Below, in pieces: positions 55,821 through 64,000 of a DNA stretch of 64,000 bases. The first letter of the stretch is position 1, and every line of letters begins with the position of its first letter. The notes beneath the pieces were generated by a model. That model made no database searches. It was not told the DNA's origin and saw only the letters and a program-made list of their open reading frames with translations. The stretch spans positions 2,737,601 to 2,801,600 of the forward strand of contig NZ_LT630337.1 in assembly GCF_900117315.1 (NCBI RefSeq). The letters run 5' to 3'. The translations under genes were made by a program, and so were the position numbers. The stretch comes from Bacillus massilinigeriensis. GTDB taxonomy: Bacteria; Bacillota; Bacilli; Bacillales; Cytobacillaceae.

Positions 55821-57302
55821 TTATGATTTTTTTGGCTGCCTGAACCGATCTAACGGATGAACAATACTTGGTCTGACAATCGACGATAGAACCGACCTTC
55901 TGAATATTACATGTAAAATGGCAGATGGGTTAAAAGGGAAAAACGGCCATAGGTAAGGAGTATTTAAGGAACGGATGGATACAAGAAATAACAAATACAA
56001 GGTTAATCCAATGACGAATCCAATCGTGTGGAAGAGTGATACACATAAAAGCAATAATAATCTAGCTAGTGTATTTGCAATTCCTAATTCATAACTTGGA
56101 GTTGAATATGTACCAATTGTTGCCACTGAAATATACAAAATAACCTCTGGTACAAACAACCCAACATCAATGGCTATTTGTCCAATTAATACGGCCGCAA
56201 TTAAACCCATAGCTGTTGATAAGGCAGTTGGTGTATGAATGGATGCCATTCTTAATATTAAGTTTCCAAAATCTGCGAGAAACATCTGAAGAATAATCGG
56301 AATATGAGTCGTTTTATTTGGTCCAATAAAGGCAATTCTCTTTGGCAGTAGAGATGGCTCTAATACGACTAATAACCAAAGGGGAAGTAAAAACAGCGAT
56401 GCAATAACCCCTATAAATCGAACCCATCGGATAAAAGTTCCAATCATTGGTGATTGTCGATACTCTTCAGCATGCTGCAAATGATGAAAAAAGGTAGTTG
56501 GTGTGATAATAACACTTGGAGAAGTGTCAACGTAAATAATGACATGGCCCTCTAATAAATGGGTTGACGCGATATCTGCTCTTTCTGTATATCTCACAAG
56601 CGGATATGGATTCCATCCTTGTCTGACCAGAAACTCCTCTACAGCCTTATCTGCCATCGGAAGGCCATCTATTTCAATTCCCTTGAGCTCCTTTTTGAGG
56701 ATAGAGACCAAATCTGGATCAGCTACGTCTTTCAAATATCCAATGGCAACATCCGTTTTAGAACGCTCCCCGATTCTCATAATTTCAAAGCGGAGCCGCT
56801 CATCACGAATTCTTCTTCTAGTTAATGCCGTATTTAAAATGATATTTTCTACGAAACCATCCCTAGATCCTCTAATGACCTTTTCGGTATCAGGTTCCTG
56901 TGGCTGTCTCCCGGGATAGCTCCTAACATCAACCACAAACCCAGTCGTTTCACCCTCCATGACCACAACAATCAATCCCGATAAAACTTCATCGACAAGC
57001 TCATCCATATATTGAATCGGCTTAAGGGATTGATTGACTAACCGATTTTCAATAATTTCGTATAGCTTAGATGACTGTTTTTCAAAATCATTTACCCGCA
57101 TTAATTCTCTTAAAATAGCTACGATAAAACTTGTATCACATAATCCATTTACATAATATATATTGACCCCTTTTTTGAGGACTTTTATCTTTCTCACACC
57201 TAAGTCAAAGCTAACCCCTAGGCCAACACGGTCCTTCATGTATTGTTCGTTTTTTTCAAGTGAATCGGAGATAGGAATCCGCTTAGAGCTCGTCTTTGGC
57301 AT
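55821..57302 (-). CDS. spoVAF: Stage V sporulation protein AF
   Basis: SpoVAF is a GerA-family protein of the spore inner membrane. The 493 residues equal the B. subtilis length. A soluble N-terminal domain (about 1-280; [19 protein letters not shown] near residue 190 is typical of GerA-type proteins) is followed by about four or five transmembrane segments (290-440) and a cytoplasmic C-terminus. The ATG at 57302 has AAAGGAG eight bases upstream and overlaps the end of spoVAEA by 20 bases. It is the last gene of the operon. In B. subtilis it assists germination but is dispensable for DPA uptake. Confidence 0.95.
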   Translation of the reverse strand: MPKTSSKRIPISDSLEKNEQYMKDRVGLGVSFDLGVRKIKVLKKGVNIYYVNGLCDTSFIVAILRELMRVNDFEKQSSKLYEIIENRLVNQSLKPIQYMDELVDEVLSGLIVVVMEGETTGFVVDVRSYPGRQPQEPDTEKVIRGSRDGFVENIILNTALTRRRIRDERLRFEIMRIGERSKTDVAIGYLKDVADPDLVSILKKELKGIEIDGLPMADKAVEEFLVRQGWNPYPLVRYTERADIASTHLLEGHVIIYVDTSPSVIITPTTFFHHLQHAEEYRQSPMIGTFIRWVRFIGVIASLFLLPLWLLVVLEPSLLPKRIAFIGPNKTTHIPIILQMFLADFGNLILRMASIHTPTALSTAMGLIAAVLIGQIAIDVGLFVPEVILYISVATIGTYSTPSYELGIANTLARLLLLLCVSLFHTIGFVIGLTLYLLFLVSIRSLNTPYLWPFFPFNPSAILHVIFRRSVLSSIVRPSIVHPLDRFRQPKKS

Positions 57303-57864
57303 AAAATCCACTCCTTTCTAAAATAAGCTCTACTGCCTTCATCGTTATAGGAGATCCGTTGTCGACATGATCTTTTTTTGCCATCTTTCCGATATCGCCA
57401 ATTCCAACAACAATTGGGACATCTAATTGGTCCAAGCAATAAACCGTATCACCATTCATACGACCTATTTCCAATTCCGGTATCCCATATTTGTCGACTC
57501 CATAGGGTGTCAACTCACCATCACGATCAATACAAACATCTACCCTTGTCCACTCGTTTTGCTTTGTTTTTGCCGCAACAGCTATTACTCCTAATATTTC
57601 AATATCTTGATGGTTAGCAACATACTTCATTGCCCTTTCTCCTGCGCCTTCACCAACAAACCCACTATCATCAAACATGACAAACACAGGATCATTTGGT
57701 GCTTTCTTAATTAATCCAATTAGTTCGGGACCAGACCTACCAGACGGATTTCCATAGGACATTGAGATACATCTTCCCCCAACTTTCCTCGCTACAAGTT
57801 CAACTGTTTTTCTAGCATATTCGTCTCCATCTGTTACAATAATGACTCGCCGTCGATTACTCAT
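57283..57864 (-). CDS. spoVAEA: Stage V sporulation protein AE (long form, SpoVAEA)
   Basis: This 193-residue soluble protein corresponds to SpoVAEA, part of the SpoVA group that moves dipicolinate into the forespore and releases it at germination. The motifs [14 protein letters not shown] near residue 9, [39 protein letters not shown] near residue 38 and [26 protein letters not shown] near residue 155 identify it. GGAAGGG lies about nine bases before the ATG. In B. subtilis it follows spoVAC, spoVAD and spoVAEB; here those are absent and it follows spoVAB directly. Confidence 0.93.
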   Translation of the reverse strand: MSNRRRVIIVTDGDEYARKTVELVARKVGGRCISMSYGNPSGRSGPELIGLIKKAPNDPVFVMFDDSGFVGEGAGERAMKYVANHQDIEILGVIAVAAKTKQNEWTRVDVCIDRDGELTPYGVDKYGIPELEIGRMNGDTVYCLDQLDVPIVVGIGDIGKMAKKDHVDNGSPITMKAVELILERSGFYAKDEL

Positions 57865-57927
57865 ATTGGATGTCCCTTCCTTGATGGTATACTTTCTGGT
57901 TTCAACTAATGTAGATTCTCTTTTCTT

Positions 57928-58350
57928 TTATTCATTTACAAAGTAAATCCATTGAAATAAAGAACCAAATATTTTACCAAAAACAAATGCCATCACGAGA
58001 ATAATGATTTTATCATCTATTCTTACACGCTTTGCTAAAATCGGAAATACATTTAATACCTCTGTTAGAGCGGCTGCTAACATTCCATTATAAACACCAC
58101 TTAACAAACCAATTGGAATCAATAGCATAATTGGCAATAGAACCATTGGCTCCATAAGACTTCCAATGGTTCCTGTTATTGCTCCACATACTACTGCCCA
58201 TTCGTACCAATGGATCATTCCCATTGTCTTTGTAAGCTGAGTTAACCGTGGGATAATTCCTAGAACGGTTAAAAATGCTACAAAACCTGATCCAACTGAT
58301 AAACCACCAGCAAAACCTAAGAACATAATAAATAAGGCACTAATGATCAT
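57928..58350 (-). CDS. spoVAB: Stage V sporulation protein AB
   Basis: SpoVAB is a small integral membrane protein of 140 residues (B. subtilis 141) with about four hydrophobic segments; FAGGLSVGSGFVAFLTVLGIIPRL near residue 12 is its conserved part. It is required for DPA uptake in B. subtilis. Its start overlaps the spoVAA end by 11 bases. The next gene is spoVAEA after a 63-base gap, and no SpoVAC-like sequence is found between. Confidence 0.94.
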   Translation of the reverse strand: MIISALFIMFLGFAGGLSVGSGFVAFLTVLGIIPRLTQLTKTMGMIHWYEWAVVCGAITGTIGSLMEPMVLLPIMLLIPIGLLSGVYNGMLAAALTEVLNVFPILAKRVRIDDKIIILVMAFVFGKIFGSLFQWIYFVNE

Positions 58351-58960
58351 CTATTTTCTTAAAGCTTTCCTTATTTTCATGCATAATGACGTAATTATCT
58401 AAGTCCTGCTGGTAATTGAACATTTCCACTTCTAAAGGGCTCGGTTCTTCGTTAAATTTTTTCTGAAAGATATGATTAAAAAATAGAATCATTCCAAGAC
58501 CTAATCCTAGAGAATAAGGGATTTGAAAAATTAAAGGCTTATCTATTTCTCTCCCAGAGATGATTTTATATAGTCGTCGATGAACACTCTGCATGCTTAC
58601 ATCGTCATGAAAGTTCATAATGGCAAGGGCAGATCCGAAAAATAGCAGGAACCAAACGAGAAGAAATAAAGGTACTGAAACCTTTCTCTTTTTTAAAAGA
58701 ACTTCAATAATCGTTTGCGATGGTCCCAATGTTTGAATCTCAACATTTGAAAACAATTCTGCTATTTTACTTATAACCACCATCGCATCGATAATAATAT
58801 AATTTTTATCTTGCTTTGATACTTTATGGACTTGAAGCTTATTTAGCTGATCTATGATGGTTTCATCTGCGATCACTTGAGCAACATCATGTAGATAAAC
58901 ACTTTGGTGCGGTCGAACTTGAATACGATGACGCATACGAATATAAATCGTTTTTCCCAT
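58340..58960 (-). CDS. spoVAA: Stage V sporulation protein AA
   Basis: SpoVAA is the first product of the operon, a membrane protein of 206 residues as in B. subtilis. The soluble N-terminal part (about 1-110; MGKTIYIRMRHRIQVRPHQ) is followed by two transmembrane segments (about 103-121 and 151-170) and a polar C-terminus. The ATG at 58960 has GGGGAG eight bases upstream; a longer frame starting at 58978 was not chosen. A sigma-G-type promoter lies just upstream. Confidence 0.94.
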   Translation of the reverse strand: MGKTIYIRMRHRIQVRPHQSVYLHDVAQVIADETIIDQLNKLQVHKVSKQDKNYIIIDAMVVISKIAELFSNVEIQTLGPSQTIIEVLLKKRKVSVPLFLLVWFLLFFGSALAIMNFHDDVSMQSVHRRLYKIISGREIDKPLIFQIPYSLGLGLGMILFFNHIFQKKFNEEPSPLEVEMFNYQQDLDNYVIMHENKESFKKIDDH

Positions 58961-58996
58961 TCTGTTCACTCCCCACACATTGATTACCCGTATAAA

Positions 58997-59026
58997 TAGT
59001 ATGAGTTACAAATTTTGACTTCATGA
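58997..59026 (-). promoter_or_regulatory. Probable sigma-G promoter of the spoVA operon
   Basis: On the minus strand a CATACTA -10 (58997-59003) and a TCATG -35 (59022-59026) are separated by 18 bases. The -10 matches the sigma-G consensus; the -35 has one difference. The operon is sigma-G dependent in B. subtilis. Confidence 0.6.
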
Positions 59027-59324
59027 TGACCAAATTTTAGAAAAGCAGGTGTTCATGCCACCGGAACAAACCATTCCTATAGTGCTGTTTGCTAGTTTAG
59101 CGTATTAGTTGGCGAAAATATTGGATTCAATACCCGAATAATTCGGTATCCTGTTTTTTTTTCGCAATTTTTGCTGATTTGTACGCGAAAATGGGCTTTT
59201 ATCCACCATGATGAGGGTTTTCTAGTTTAACAGAAACTGATACTAAGGATGGATTTGCTGCTTTTTCCCATATATGAAGGCAATTTCTGAGCCCAAAGGG
59301 ATAATAGATATCCACTAATTATGG

Positions 59325-59436
59325 ATATCCGCGATTATTTTGTTTTATCCGCGATTTTTGGAATATATACGCGATTTTTTCGATTTATCCGCGATTTTTC
59401 CAATATATCCGCGATAATCACCATTTATCCGCGATG
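59325..59436 (+). repeat. Six-unit 20-bp phased TATCCGCGAT array
   Basis: The core (T)ATCCGCGAT is repeated with its first A at 59327, 59347, 59367 (as ATACGCGAT), 59387, 59407 and 59427, exactly 20 bases apart, while the ten bases between the cores vary. The core differs from a perfect palindrome by one base. It lies in the sigF-spoVAA gap. The same array type is at 48002-48073. Confidence 0.85.
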
Positions 59437-59446
59437 AGGCTTTTCC

Positions 59447-59518
59447 ATCAAAATGGACGCTTCAGGGACAAATTAACATTTTATTAGCACCAGTTTTTTT
59501 TATCAAAATGGACGCTTC
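59447..59518 (+). repeat. 17-bp direct repeat
   Basis: ATCAAAATGGACGCTTC occurs at 59447-59463 and again at 59502-59518, 55 bases apart, with further similarity in the T-rich bases before it. It is adjacent to the phased array. No function is apparent. Confidence 0.7.
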
Positions 59519-59644
59519 GTGCACTTCTCCGCAAGTCATCCTTTCATCCGTGACAGGGCTTTATGTGCGCTTCGTGGCCAACCAGGCAAATCACACTAGC
59601 AGTTTTTTTAGACCAAATAAAACAAACAAAAAACCGCATAGAAA

Positions 59645-60403
59645 TCAAATTTCCATACGGTCTTTCATATATCTCAATATTTTCTTTTCTAGTCTTGACA
59701 CCTGCACCTGTGAAATCCCCAGTCGTTCTGCTACCTCTGATTGGGTTTGATCCTTATAATATCGCAGGAAAACAATCAAGCGATCCCGTTCATCAAGTTC
59801 GCTGATGGCTTCCTTCAAGGCGATTTTATCAAACCATTTTCCCTCGTTCCCATCATCAATTTGGTCTAACAATGTAATTGGATCACCATCATTTTCATAG
59901 ACGGTTTCATGAATGGATGAAGGAGTTCTGCTAGCTTCCTGAGCAAGGATAATATCTTCAGCTGGAATATCAAGATACTCAGCTAATTCGCTAATTGTAG
60001 GAATTCGCCCAAGTGACTTGGACAGCTCATCCTTTGCTTTTCTTATTTTATTTCCTAATTCTTTCAGTGATCTGCTTACTTTCACCGTACCATCATCACG
60101 TATGAATCTTTGAATTTCACCGATAATCATTGGAACAGCATAGGTTGAAAACTTCACGTCATAGCTTAGGTCGAATTTATCAACAGACTTTAATAACCCA
60201 ATACAGCCGATTTGGAATAAATCATCCGGCTCATATCCACGATTTAAGAAACGTTGAACAACCGACCAAACAAGACGCATATTTTTTTGAACGATTAAGT
60301 CACGAGAGGATTGATCTCCTTCCTGACTTTTTTTAATCAGTTCCTTCACTTCATGATCCTTTAAATAGGTCTCTTTTTTATCTGATTTAACCTCCACATC
60401 CAT
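59645..60403 (-). CDS. sigF: RNA polymerase forespore sigma factor sigma-F
   Basis: Sigma-F is the first forespore-specific sigma factor. The 252-residue protein has region 2 (NMRLVWSVVQRFLNRGYEPDDLFQIGCIGLLKSVDKFDLSYDVKFSTYAVPMIIGEIQRFIRDDGTVKVSR, about 42-112), region 3 and region 4 (QTQSEVAERLGISQVQVSRLEKKIL near residue 222), all nearly identical to B. subtilis. The ATG at 60403 is eight bases after AAGGGAG; the frame's extension starts from a TTG inside the spacer. It follows spoIIAB by 13 bases, and that protein is its inhibitor. Confidence 0.98.
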   Translation of the reverse strand: MDVEVKSDKKETYLKDHEVKELIKKSQEGDQSSRDLIVQKNMRLVWSVVQRFLNRGYEPDDLFQIGCIGLLKSVDKFDLSYDVKFSTYAVPMIIGEIQRFIRDDGTVKVSRSLKELGNKIRKAKDELSKSLGRIPTISELAEYLDIPAEDIILAQEASRTPSSIHETVYENDGDPITLLDQIDDGNEGKWFDKIALKEAISELDERDRLIVFLRYYKDQTQSEVAERLGISQVQVSRLEKKILRYMKDRMEI

Positions 60404-60416
60404 AGGCAAGACTCCC

Positions 60417-60857
60417 TTAATTGCATAGCATTTTACTCTTTGATAAATGCTTCCTTAATCGAACTTCAGTACCTTTACCAAGTTCGGACTGTATTTCAAT
60501 TTCATCCATAAAATTTTCCATAATCGTGAATCCCATTCCTGATCTTTCTAATTCCGGTTTTGTTGTAAAAAGGGGTTGTCTCGCTTCTTCTATGTCAGTA
60601 ATTCCTTTCCCTTTATCACTAATAGACATATCTATAAAACCATCTTCAATGCTCACAGAAATATAAACAATTCCATTTTCATCATTTTCATAACCATGAA
60701 TAATGCAATTAGTGACTGCTTCTGAGACGACCGTCTTGATTTCTGTTAATTCGTCCATCGTTGGGTCCAGTTGTGCTACAAATGCGGCAATGGTAACTCG
60801 TGCAAATGATTCATTTTGGCTCAACGCTCGAAATTGAAGCTTCATTTCATTTTTCAT
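60417..60857 (-). CDS. spoIIAB: Anti-sigma F factor SpoIIAB
   Basis: SpoIIAB is the serine kinase and anti-sigma factor that holds sigma-F inactive and phosphorylates SpoIIAA. The 146-residue protein has the GHKL ATP-binding motifs: [13 protein letters not shown] near residue 46, [15 protein letters not shown] near residue 81 and [17 protein letters not shown] near residue 105. The length equals that of B. subtilis. Its start is two bases after the spoIIAA stop. Confidence 0.97.
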   Translation of the reverse strand: MKNEMKLQFRALSQNESFARVTIAAFVAQLDPTMDELTEIKTVVSEAVTNCIIHGYENDENGIVYISVSIEDGFIDMSISDKGKGITDIEEARQPLFTTKPELERSGMGFTIMENFMDEIEIQSELGKGTEVRLRKHLSKSKMLCN

Positions 60858-60859
60858 CT

Positions 60860-61210
60860 TTACGCAACCCCCAATCTTTGCAAAGCAAATTCTTCTGTCG
60901 GCTCCAAACGTATGATTTTGAACAAGCCTGACATATCAAATAGTCTTTGAATAGAAGGGGAGATAGCACACACGACCATTTCTCCATGGAATGGTTGAAT
61001 TTGTTTATATCGACCAAGTATGACACCTAGCCCAGAACTGTCCATAAAAGTAAGGTTTTCTAAATTTAAAACAATATGACGAATGTCTTCATTTTCTATC
61101 GTTTTTGCTGCTTGTTCACGCAAAAGATCCGCTGAGTGATGGTCTAATTCACCACTTAAACGAATACAAAGTACGTCACCCTTTGTTTCCAATCGAATGT
61201 TAAGACTCAC
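60860..61210 (-). CDS. spoIIAA: Anti-sigma F factor antagonist SpoIIAA
   Basis: SpoIIAA frees sigma-F from SpoIIAB once dephosphorylated by SpoIIE. The 116-residue STAS-domain protein has the phosphorylated serine S58 in [18 protein letters not shown] chose the GTG at 61210: GGAGG lies eight bases before it and the product starts MSLNIRL as in B. subtilis. An ATG two codons earlier is only two bases from the ribosome binding site. A sigma-H promoter lies 35 bases upstream. It heads the spoIIAA-spoIIAB-sigF operon. Confidence 0.96.
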   Translation of the reverse strand: MSLNIRLETKGDVLCIRLSGELDHHSADLLREQAAKTIENEDIRHIVLNLENLTFMDSSGLGVILGRYKQIQPFHGEMVVCAISPSIQRLFDMSGLFKIIRLEPTEEFALQRLGVA

Positions 61211-61244
61211 TACCATAGCCTCCTTAGTCTTATTTAGTGAGTCA

Positions 61245-61272
61245 ATTCGATATTTTTTCTACAATTTCCTTC
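61245..61272 (-). promoter_or_regulatory. Probable sigma-H promoter of the spoIIA operon
   Basis: On the minus strand GAAGGAAAT (61264-61272) and ATCGAAT (61245-61251) match the sigma-H -35 (RnAGGAwWW) and -10 (RnnGAAT) patterns, with 12 bases between. The spoIIA operon is sigma-H and Spo0A dependent in B. subtilis. Coordinates may shift by one base. Confidence 0.75.
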
Positions 61273-61352
61273 CTATGGACAAAACTAGTGTCATTTCGAT
61301 AAAAAAAGATAATTTTACAAATGGTTTCGACATCAAATTATGGTTCATTTAC

Positions 61353-62522
61353 TCATTCTTCAACTTTTGAAAACATACCAATCGATCTTTTATAGAGACC
61401 CCACCAGCTTGCCTCCTTGATATCCTCTTTTGCCAGCAGTGGGCTTGACACGAGCGTTGTACCTTCTTTTGTAATTTTTAATGTTCCAATCTTATCGCCC
61501 TTTTTAATTGGTGCTTTTATGTTTTTGCTTAAAATGATTTTTTGCTTAACATCTTTAATATCTACACCTTTTTTCGTTAACAAGCTGATAGGTTCACTTG
61601 TTACGGCCTCAACCGTTCTTTTTTCACCCTTGCTAATAGTAACTTTTCCTAGTAAATGATTTCGCTTATACATTGGATGCGTCTCATATTGGCTAAAGGC
61701 ATAATCCAGTAATTTTGTTACCTGTGCATTTCGAATTTTTGAGGTTGTTGCACCAAATACAACGGCTATAACCCTCATCCCATTTTTCTGTGCTGTTGCA
61801 GTTAGACAATATTTTGCTTCATTGGTATATCCTGTCTTTAATCCATCAACTCCTGGATAGAACTTCACTAAGCGATTTGTGTTAACTAACCAAAACTTTT
61901 TATCCGTATTCTCTCTTAAATACGCCTCATAGGTTCCGGTAAACTTAGTAATTTGATCATACTTCAGTAGTTCTTTTGCCATTATTGCCATATCATATGC
62001 TGAGCTATAATGATTTTCTGTTGGAAGCCCAGTTGTATTTTGAAAATGAGTATCTTTAAGGCCCAATTCTCTAGCCTTCTTATTCATTAACTCGACAAAG
62101 GCTTCTTCTGATCCAGCAAGCCTTTCTGCCATTGCAACAGATGCGTCATTTGCTGAACCAATGGCAATTCCTTTTAACATCTCCTCTGTGGTCATTTCCT
62201 CCCCAGGCTCTAGGAAAATCTGAGAACCTCCCATAGAGGCGGCATATTCACTTGTTCTAATTTTTTCATTCATTTTTAAACTGCCATTGTCAATGGCTTC
62301 CATTATCAATAACATGGTCATTATTTTCGTCATACTTGCAGGGGGTAAACGCTTTTTACTATCTTTATCATAAATGACGGTCCCAGTATCTCTTTCAATC
62401 AATACGGCTGACTTTGCATCATCAACAAGTTGAACTCCTGTTTGTTTTTCTGCATAAGCATTCTGTGAAAAATTTGGTGCAAGAAATGTAAATACTAACA
62501 ATAAAGAGACAATACGTTTCAT
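61353..62522 (-). CDS. dacF: D-alanyl-D-alanine carboxypeptidase DacF
   Basis: DacF is a forespore-expressed penicillin-binding protein that trims pentapeptides in germ-cell wall or cortex. The 389 residues equal the B. subtilis length. A signal peptide (about 1-24) precedes the motifs SMTK (S63, K66), SAN near residue 125 and KTG near residue 229, and a C-terminal beta domain ends in a probable amphipathic membrane-binding helix. The ATG at 62522 follows GGAGGG. In B. subtilis it is expressed from sigma-F and lies just upstream of spoIIA, as here. Confidence 0.96.
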   Translation of the reverse strand: MKRIVSLLLVFTFLAPNFSQNAYAEKQTGVQLVDDAKSAVLIERDTGTVIYDKDSKKRLPPASMTKIMTMLLIMEAIDNGSLKMNEKIRTSEYAASMGGSQIFLEPGEEMTTEEMLKGIAIGSANDASVAMAERLAGSEEAFVELMNKKARELGLKDTHFQNTTGLPTENHYSSAYDMAIMAKELLKYDQITKFTGTYEAYLRENTDKKFWLVNTNRLVKFYPGVDGLKTGYTNEAKYCLTATAQKNGMRVIAVVFGATTSKIRNAQVTKLLDYAFSQYETHPMYKRNHLLGKVTISKGEKRTVEAVTSEPISLLTKKGVDIKDVKQKIILSKNIKAPIKKGDKIGTLKITKEGTTLVSSPLLAKEDIKEASWWGLYKRSIGMFSKVEE

Positions 62523-62551
62523 GACAGTAACCCTCCATTCTTAATAATTAC

Positions 62552-62579
62552 ATTTTTTCCATTTTCGATAAATATATAC
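62552..62579 (-). promoter_or_regulatory. Probable sigma-F promoter of dacF
   Basis: On the minus strand GTATA (62575-62579) and GGAAAAAAT (62552-62560) fit the sigma-F pattern (GYATA and GGnrAnAmT) with 14 bases between, close to the usual 15. dacF is a known sigma-F target in B. subtilis. Confidence 0.5.
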
Positions 62580-62651
62580 AATTTTTACCTTTTGTTTTTT
62601 ATCATATATCTTACGTATTCAATACCTACCCATTTTCGATAGGACTGGAAT

Positions 62652-62690
62652 AAAAAAATGCCAAGGATTACAAATCCTTGGCATTTTTTA
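62652..62690. terminator. Bidirectional terminator after pdp
   Basis: A perfect 17-base stem (AAAAAATGCCAAGGATT with AATCCTTGGCATTTTTT) lies nine bases after the pdp stop, with a T-run in the minus-strand transcript. Confidence 0.92.
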
Positions 62691-62698
62691 ATCGATTA

Positions 62699-63997
62699 TT
62701 ATTCTGTTATTTCTTCATGAATTAGTGAAGGAGGTGTGACCTTATTACTACTGATTTTAATACTTTGATATAATCTTTCCTTCACTTCTTGGACATTTTC
62801 AAAATTGCTATGGATGGTTACAAGAGAATCGCCCTTCTCTACGTGATCCCCTATTTTCTTGTTCAAAATAAGTCCAACAGCTAGGTCAATCTTGGATTCC
62901 TTTGTCGCACGACCTGCTCCTAATAGCATTGCGGCTGTACCAACTTCATCCGCTACGATTTCTGATACAAATCCTGTTTCTTTTGCCTCTAACTCTATTA
63001 TGTATTTAGCCTGAGGTAGTTTAGAAGGGTCATCAACAACCGTAGGATCCCCGCCTTGAGCACACAAAAATGTCTTAAATTTTTCTAATGCTGAACCATC
63101 TTTGATTACTTTTTTCAAAAGCTCTCTCGCTGTTTCTAAAGAGTCTGCCTTTTTCGCCAAAAATACCATATGACTTCCTAGTGTTAAACATAACTCTGTT
63201 AAGTCCTCAGGGCCGTTTCCTTTTAATGTATCGATTGCTTCCTTCACTTCAAGAGCATTGCCTATCGCAAAACCTAAAGGCTGACTCATGTCAGAAATAA
63301 CGGCCATAGTTTTTCTATTTACGTTATTTCCTATCTGAACCATGGCTTTCGCAAGCTCCCTTGCATCTGCTAGAGACTTCATAAATGCCCCTGCACCCGT
63401 CTTAACATCTAAACAAATAGCGTCTGCACCAGCAGCTATTTTTTTGCTCATGATTGAGCTTGCGATAAGTGGAATACTATCTACAGTTGCAGTCACATCA
63501 CGGAGTGCATAAAGCTTTTTATCTGCAGGTGTTAAATTTCCACTTTGTCCGATAACAGCTATCCCATTTTCATTGACAAGTTTGATAAATTCATCCTTGT
63601 CGATTTCAACATGAAATCCTGATACGGATTCAAGCTTATCAATCGTACCCCCCGTATGACCTAGCCCTCTACCTGACATTTTGGCTACTGGTACTCCAAC
63701 TGCGGCAACAAGTGGACCTAATACTAAAGTGGTGGTATCACCGACTCCTCCAGTAGAATGTTTATCAACCTTAATCCCTTCGATTTTTGAGAGATCAATT
63801 TGCTCACCTGATTGAACCATGGCCATTGTTAAATCGGCTCTTTCACGATCATTCATGCCCTGAAAGTAGATGGACATTGTAAGTGCGCTCACTTGATAAT
63901 CAGGTATCGACCCTTCTGTGTATCCTTGAATGATAAAGTTAATTTCTTCTGTTGAAAGTACCTCTCCATTACGTTTCTTTTCGATTAAATCAACCAT
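62699..63997 (-). CDS. pdp: Pyrimidine-nucleoside phosphorylase
   Basis: Pdp cleaves uridine, thymidine and deoxyuridine with phosphate. The 432-residue protein has the phosphate-binding motif [17 protein letters not shown] near residue 79 and [16 protein letters not shown] near residue 108 (thymidine phosphorylase signature), and the C-terminal barrel-like domain is complete. The ATG at 63997 is three bases from the window edge, so the ribosome binding site is not visible and a slightly earlier start cannot be excluded. In B. subtilis it lies in the drm-punA-pdp region upstream of dacF. Confidence 0.96.
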   Translation of the reverse strand: MVDLIEKKRNGEVLSTEEINFIIQGYTEGSIPDYQVSALTMSIYFQGMNDRERADLTMAMVQSGEQIDLSKIEGIKVDKHSTGGVGDTTTLVLGPLVAAVGVPVAKMSGRGLGHTGGTIDKLESVSGFHVEIDKDEFIKLVNENGIAVIGQSGNLTPADKKLYALRDVTATVDSIPLIASSIMSKKIAAGADAICLDVKTGAGAFMKSLADARELAKAMVQIGNNVNRKTMAVISDMSQPLGFAIGNALEVKEAIDTLKGNGPEDLTELCLTLGSHMVFLAKKADSLETARELLKKVIKDGSALEKFKTFLCAQGGDPTVVDDPSKLPQAKYIIELEAKETGFVSEIVADEVGTAAMLLGAGRATKESKIDLAVGLILNKKIGDHVEKGDSLVTIHSNFENVQEVKERLYQSIKISSNKVTPPSLIHEEITE

Positions 63998-64000
63998 TCT

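Larger units (their letters stand above)
58961..59644. other. Intergenic region with phased array, between sigF and spoVAA
   Basis: The 684-base region contains the spoVA sigma-G promoter (58997-59026), then AT-rich sequence, the six-unit 20-bp array (59325-59436) and a 17-bp direct repeat (59447 and 59502). No credible gene was found. Small open frames at the right overlap sigF in antisense. Confidence 0.65.

Noticed and set aside
56539-56919. 126-codon open frame on the plus strand
   Set aside because: It is antisense to spoVAF and shows no recognisable protein pattern.
57865-57927. Degraded remnants of spoVAC, spoVAD or spoVAEB
   Set aside because: The gap has only 63 bases with a ribosome binding site for spoVAEA; no fragment of the missing genes could be recognised.
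59325-59436. CRISPR-like array
   Set aside because: The constant part is only ten bases, it is degenerate, the spacing elements are about ten bases, and there are no cas genes or leader. It fits a phased short repeat better.
59508-59805. Two 80-codon plus-strand open frames
   Set aside because: They run from the repeat-bearing gap into the antisense of sigF, lack ribosome binding sites and have no recognisable content.

Overview
The window is a chromosomal block from a low-GC, endospore-forming member of the Bacillaceae, probably a Bacillus-like genus such as Neobacillus or its relatives. Evidence is the gene content (sigF/spoIIA, spoIVA, spoVA, sleB-ypeB, spmAB, dacB, dacF, cotJ), AGGAGG-type ribosome binding sites with frequent GTG/TTG starts, and a gene order that follows the Bacillus subtilis hepT-to-pdp segment almost throughout. 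Most genes lie on the minus strand, so transcription runs from high to low coordinates. No rRNA, tRNA, prophage, complete insertion sequence or CRISPR array was seen.

Layout, left to right. 1-4.1 kb: menaquinone side-chain and ring methylation genes (hepT, menG, hepS), the TRAP gene mtrB, folE and the nucleoid protein hbs. 4.4-14.4 kb: spoIVA, yphF, yphE, gpsA, der, yphA, ypzI, fni, ypfD, a PlsC-type acyltransferase and cmk. 14.5-24.8 kb: ypfB, the PilZ protein ypfA/motI, the germination pair sleB-ypeB, prsW, an asparaginase, ypdA, gudB, ypbH, ypbG and a CBS-ACT protein. 25-31.3 kb: cotJABC, ypbF, ypbE, ypbD, recQ/recS, ypbB and ferredoxin. 31.4-36.2 kb: riboflavin transporter ribU under an FMN riboswitch, ppaC, serA and a LysM/M23 endopeptidase. 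36.4-44.4 kb: the sigX-rsiX ECF pair and the cytochrome c maturation/redox operon resABCDE. 44.5-53 kb: rluB, spmAB, dacB, a superoxide dismutase with a long N-terminal extension, ypuI, an unknown 128-residue protein, scpBA, ypuF and ribT. 53.4-64 kb: ypuA, lysA, a shortened spoVA operon, spoIIA-sigF, dacF and pdp.

Together the genes cover forespore sigma-F control, coat assembly, cortex synthesis and lysis, DPA uptake, respiratory chain biogenesis (menaquinone, ResABC) with its ResDE regulator, and housekeeping GTPase, isoprenoid, nucleotide and amino-acid steps.

Most of the window is ordinary core genome. The parts worth a second look are: (1) a spoVA operon that goes directly from spoVAB to spoVAEA, with no spoVAC, spoVAD or spoVAEB; (2) two intergenic arrays in which a ten-base TATCCGCGAT-like core recurs at exactly 20-bp intervals; (3) a 212-bp MITE-like element with 10-bp terminal inverted repeats and an 8-bp target duplication between scpA and ypuF; (4) a ribT gene without the riboflavin operon it normally ends; and (5) hairpins sharing a TGCCAGGC/TGCCAAGC core. 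No clearly new multi-gene system was found.
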